From Nautilus pompilius (lineage: Eukaryota; Mollusca; Cephalopoda; Nautilida; Nautilidae), in contig JACATO010000309.1 of the NCBI GenBank assembly GCA_018389105.1, positions 1,178,001-1,242,000 of the forward strand: a stretch of 64,000 bases of DNA, given 5' to 3'. Made by a program: the position numbers and the translations under genes. Shown here piece after piece: positions 61,976 to 64,000 of this stretch (the first letter of the stretch is position 1; every line of letters begins with the position of its first letter). The notes beneath the pieces are model-generated. The model searched no databases and was not told the origin of the DNA. It worked only from the letters and a program-made list of their open reading frames with translations.

Positions 61976-62692
61976 GTCAAGGTCAGTTTGGTGATAGGAG
62001 CATCACTTGTCAAGCGAAAGATTATTTGAAGTCTGCAGCTGCTCACCCAGTCAACTATGCTGTACCTGTTGTTGTTTTCATCTTTTACAATGAGATCACA
62101 CAACCTATTGTAGAAGCTCTGACTAAGCTCGGCGTGAAGGTTTGGGGGGAGACTGTTCCAATCAGCCAAGATGTCAAAGGAAAGTTGCAATGTTTAAATG
62201 ATGTTTGTGAAAACTACATCACAGATCCTGATGATGAGTTGTTGGACAAAAATCCTGGCAGTGCTCTAAGGATGATACAGAGTGAAACAACTACAAATCT
62301 TCTAGAAAAATATTCGTCATCTTTTGACTTGTTACTGACCAAATGCCACCAGATAAGCAAAGCAGATAATCCTTTGTCAGAGAAACTCTGCTTCCCATTT
62401 TTGGTTCAGGAGTTTTTGAATGAGAGGAAGCCCTCTATAGTGGAGAATCAAGAAATATCTGACTTACTTTTACCAGCTTCTTTTACAAGTGCACTCTGTG
62501 TATTACCTGGCTGCTGCAGTAACATACTGGACATACGTCGTGTAAACCTGGACATCACCACTCTCATTACTCTTGTTTCTGCTATCTGTCATGGAAGATC
62601 CCATTTTATATTTGTGGAGAACATACTGACCATGCAAGCAAAAGAAGAACAATCATGCCCTGTGCTTCCAAAACTACAGGAATTCATGCAAG
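61976..62692 (+). CDS. C7orf25: C7orf25 homolog (UPF0415), large internal coding exon, start of DUF1308
   Basis: This exon of 717 bases is open throughout. Its first two bases complete the glycine codon begun by the exon ending at 33656, giving W-A-G-QGQFGDRSI, which matches the family's G-RGQYGDKSI. A hydrophobic strand follows, VVVFIFYNEI, matching the family's IIFAFYNS. After it come a family-like G-V-K-V-W-G-E motif, a poorly conserved acidic linker, and then the start of DUF1308: RRVNLDITTLITLVSAI and HFIFVENILTMQA. The acceptor is a long T-tract ending in AAG at 61973-61975. The donor is CAAG|GTACAA at 62692/62693, leaving phase 1. The natural continuation in relatives (EAFMKDKELF) means the reading TTIHF-stop past the donor is intronic. 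The C-terminal third of the protein (roughly 140 residues in human) is outside the window. The cellular role is unknown. The Asp in VNLD and Glu in VEN could be the first acidic residues of a PIN-like fold (my inference). Confidence 0.92.
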
Positions 62693-64000
62693 GTACAACC
62701 ATCCATTTTTAATTAAAAATTTTTTTTATAACATAACTTTTATAGTTTAAAATCTCTTTTTCAAAAAATATACTCAGGTTTTAATTCATACATATTTTCT
62801 TTTTCTATAAATATTTAAATATTCTTAACTTTTTGGTGCTATGTCAAGAGAGTAAGACAGACTTAGTTAGATATTGTGTTGAGTTACTGATAATGTAAAT
62901 CTATATTAAAAGAAAAAAATTTTAATGATAAACTCTATACTAAAATTCAGGACTCAACAAACATTTTGTTGTCTTTTTTTCATGGAAAATTTACTGTTAA
63001 CAAAGAAAAACCCTTACAAAATCAGATATTTACCTGCTAATGATTGGACATAAGTGAAATTTTGTCATTTATTGGCTTCTAAAATCCTATCCAATATACT
63101 CTAGTGTGAAACAACAGTTTAAACTATACCTTGACTCATAAATTTGTAAACTGAAGACTATAAACTTATAGATAACGTCAAATATTTAAAGATGCATTCC
63201 TTACCACCATATTCTTTGGTTAATTTGCTGGAAATGATCTATCTATTATTTCCTGCTCTTTAACTTTGCAGTTACAAGTAGGGAAGCATATATGTAATTA
63301 AATATACTTTCTTTTTTTAATTTGTTACCATACCATGTTTTGTCAGTACCTTTAGTTTTCTTAGGTAACATTTCAGATTTATGCACCCAAATTTGATTTA
63401 TTCATATGAAATATCAGAAGTAAATAGGATGATCTCTTGTTTATAACATTGCAGTTTAATCTTAGATTTAGAAAAATAAATAAATAAATGTGCAAATTAT
63501 GGTGCCTTTGGATTATTTTAGGATTAAATAAAACAAAAAATTGCTTATATGTTCATGCACAGTTGATATTGTTGCTATTTGTATACAGTTTTTTGTTCTA
63601 TTTTGCTAAACTTTCTTGATTAAACCACCACATAAAGCAGTTTTTCACATGACAGGTGAGCCATCACAGAACCTGTAACCTTGAGCCAGTCTGCTGTTTG
63701 TTGCTTACATTAAACCAGCCTCCAAAATCGGACAGCTACCGGAGAGCAGTTGTGCTGATAGATTTTTTTCTCAACATCTTATTTGGTACAAAATCTGTTG
63801 TTTGCTGGTGCTTATTAAACTTCTCAATTTTTTCCAGATGTCTGCAGTTTAAGTTTACTGATTTTTTGTTTGTTTATTTTTTGCAATTAAAATTAATAAT
63901 ATGTTATTTACTATTTCTTCATAATTTTTTATTTTCTGTTCTTACATCATTGCAGAGTATGATGCAGTCTGATTTTTCACATTCTGATTTATTTTTCATT
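62693..64000 (+). other. Partial intron 3' of the second visible exon of the C7orf25 homolog
   Basis: This runs from the donor at 62693 to the window edge. It is AT-rich with T-tracts and AAAT repeats (for example 63475-63488). A short patch at about 63650-63765 is visibly less AT-rich and contains a brief open reading, but it does not read as the expected next family segment, so I did not call an exon. The following exon should encode the remainder of DUF1308 and is presumably beyond 64000. Confidence 0.7.

Noticed and set aside
62693..62712. Read-through of the large exon to the stop at 62710-62712
   Set aside because: A good donor (CAAG|GTACAA) lies exactly where the family alignment diverges, and relatives continue for over 100 more residues, so the stop is intronic.

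Overview
This is an AT-rich, gene-poor stretch of an animal nuclear genome. It has very long introns, GT-AG splice sites, microsatellites, tRNA-derived SINEs, and several decayed hAT DNA transposons plus their short derivatives. The mix of ZBED5/FAM200-type and ZMYM1/DUF4371-type hAT relics with a multi-exon gene carrying an intron of about 28 kb fits a large-genome lophotrochozoan, most likely a cephalopod mollusc such as an octopus. That assignment is inference, not proof. No bacterial or viral genes, rRNA, confident tRNA or CRISPR array is visible.

The only host gene I can support is on the + strand: the homolog of human C7orf25 (UPF0415 family; DUF5614 plus DUF1308). Two internal coding exons are present, 33425-33656 and 61976-62692. 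They join in phase across a 28,319 bp intron and leave the window through a second phase-1 donor at 62693. The first coding exon (about 45 N-terminal residues in the human protein) was not found. The rest of DUF1308 lies to the right of the window.

Region by region: 1-15500 is non-coding, with one mariner-like short element (9332-9815), one half of a dispersed repeat pair, and a strong small hairpin (13936-13984). 15500-17660 is an old ZMYM1/TTF-type hAT relic into which a younger 1.4 kb ZBED5-like hAT (15673-17072) inserted, with a perfect 8-bp target duplication. 18453-18753 is a tRNA-derived SINE. 19370-21340 is a DUF4371/ZMYM1-type hAT relic. 22417-23280 is an unexplained, relatively GC-rich, coding-like patch. 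30098-30189 is a TTAA-flanked piggyBac-like MITE. The big intron (33657-61975) holds a ZBED5-like hAT relic with both ends and a near-perfect target duplication (49928-53020), a LINE reverse-transcriptase scrap, SINE copies, copies of a small palindromic MITE family, a pre-miRNA-like hairpin, and a possible regulatory cluster near 59500-59720.

The transposon copies do not form a functional system. Their value is in relative dating (nesting, target duplications), in defining local repeat families, and in the 1.4 kb hAT derivative, which keeps an uninterrupted C-terminal transposase ORF behind a GC-rich promoter-like segment.
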